Below are positions 63,636 to 64,000 of a stretch of 64,000 nt of DNA, piece by piece (position 1 is the stretch's first letter; each line of letters starts with the position of its first letter). Below the pieces are notes generated by a model. That model had not been told where the DNA came from. It ran no database searches and was given only the letters and a program-made list of their open reading frames with translations. The stretch is from contig NC_009659.1 of assembly GCF_000013625.1 (NCBI RefSeq), forward strand, positions 496,001 through 560,000, written 5' to 3'. The position numbers were made by a program, and so were the translations under genes. Source of the stretch: Janthinobacterium sp. Marseille. Lineage in GTDB: Bacteria > Pseudomonadota > Gammaproteobacteria > Burkholderiales > Burkholderiaceae_D.

Positions 63636-64000
63636 ATGGAATGGACTATCGACCGCATGAAGCAGTTTGTCGTGACCGCAGAGGCCGGTTCTATCTCTGC
63701 GGCTGCGCGCCGCCTGGGCAAGGCGCAATCTGCTGTCAGTACGGCAATTGCCTTGCTGGAAGCGGATCTGGGCTTCGAATTATTCGACCGTTCGCGGCGC
63801 AGTGTGCAATTGACACCGGCGGGTGAAGTGATGCTGCTGGAAGCGCGGGAATTGTTGCGCCAGGCCGAAGGACTGGACCACCGTGCGCAATCATTTGCAG
63901 CGGGGCAGCAGCCGAAGCTGACGCTGGCACTGGATGAGGCTTTACCTTATCTGGCGGTCGGTGCGCTGGTGAAGGAAATATCGCAACGCTTTCCGTCGCT
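63636..64000 (+). CDS. LysR-family transcriptional regulator (3' end outside window)
   Basis: The first 121 codons of a LysR protein: MEWTIDRMKQFVVTAEAGSI, helix-turn-helix SAAARRLGKAQSAVSTAIALLE, and LFDRSRRSVQLTPAGEVMLLEA, followed by the start of the effector domain. The gene runs off the window. Its divergence from the GNAT-MFS unit suggests it controls that export system. Confidence 0.9.
   Translation, partial: MEWTIDRMKQFVVTAEAGSISAAARRLGKAQSAVSTAIALLEADLGFELFDRSRRSVQLTPAGEVMLLEARELLRQAEGLDHRAQSFAAGQQPKLTLALDEALPYLAVGALVKEISQRFPS

Overview
The window looks like the chromosome of a betaproteobacterium of the order Burkholderiales, most likely Oxalobacteraceae (Herminiimonas/Janthinobacterium-like). 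This is inferred from the rpsU-yqeY-dnaG-rpoD order, a Bug-family tripartite tricarboxylate transporter, ybiB beside a siroheme methyltransferase in a nitrate operon, and a Lys/Ala-rich N-terminal tail on RpoD. No database search was possible, so the genus is not certain. No rRNA genes and no CRISPR array were seen.

Layout. 1-12 kb: a periplasmic sulfur-oxidation (Sox) island. It holds an MBL-fold hydrolase, a DsrE-like protein, a SoxR-type ArsR repressor, soxCD, pseudoazurin, soxYZ, soxA, soxX, soxB, a periplasmic rhodanese and two thioredoxin-fold proteins. A second ArsR-type (SqrR/BigR-like) regulator with a split YeeE/YedE sulfur transporter follows. soxY carries a 19-bp tandem duplication in its Tat leader that shifts the frame, so the pathway may be off in this strain. 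12-24 kb: housekeeping genes (tRNA-Met, miaA-mutL, DedA, amiC-tsaE, an AEC permease), then a FixJ-type two-component pair divergent from a DctP-like binding protein. 24-28 kb: a tctCBA transporter. 28-34 kb: ogt-xerD, a small Lys-rich protein, an EEP-fold hydrolase, ybaK, plsY, tsaD. A roughly 267-bp nested palindromic element sits directly upstream of plsY.

34-46 kb: nitrate assimilation. nasT (ANTAR antiterminator) is followed by a leader with two A1/G4 hexaloop hairpins and a terminator, then nrtA-nrtB-nrtD-nirB-nirD-nasA-ybiB-cobA. The set covers nitrate uptake, nitrate reductase, NADH-nitrite reductase and siroheme methylation. A YhiN-type flavoprotein and a VOC protein follow. 47-52.5 kb: the macromolecular synthesis operon rpsU-yqeY-dnaG-rpoD, ending at tRNA-Ile2(CAU).

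52.5-57.5 kb: a small integrative element between two identical 79-bp copies of tRNA-Ile2. It carries a tyrosine integrase, a putAbiC-like abortive-infection protein, a 515-aa protein with a PD-(D/E)XK-like nuclease motif, a possible replication-gene remnant and a truncated phospholipase-D-type nuclease. It is visibly more AT-rich than its surroundings and reads as a decayed phage-satellite-like defence island. The DNA just right of the second tRNA resembles the DNA right of the first, suggesting tandem accretion. 57.5-64 kb: an unknown membrane protein, an acetamidase/formamidase with a structured leader, a porin, an MFS exporter with a GNAT acetyltransferase, and the start of a divergent LysR regulator.
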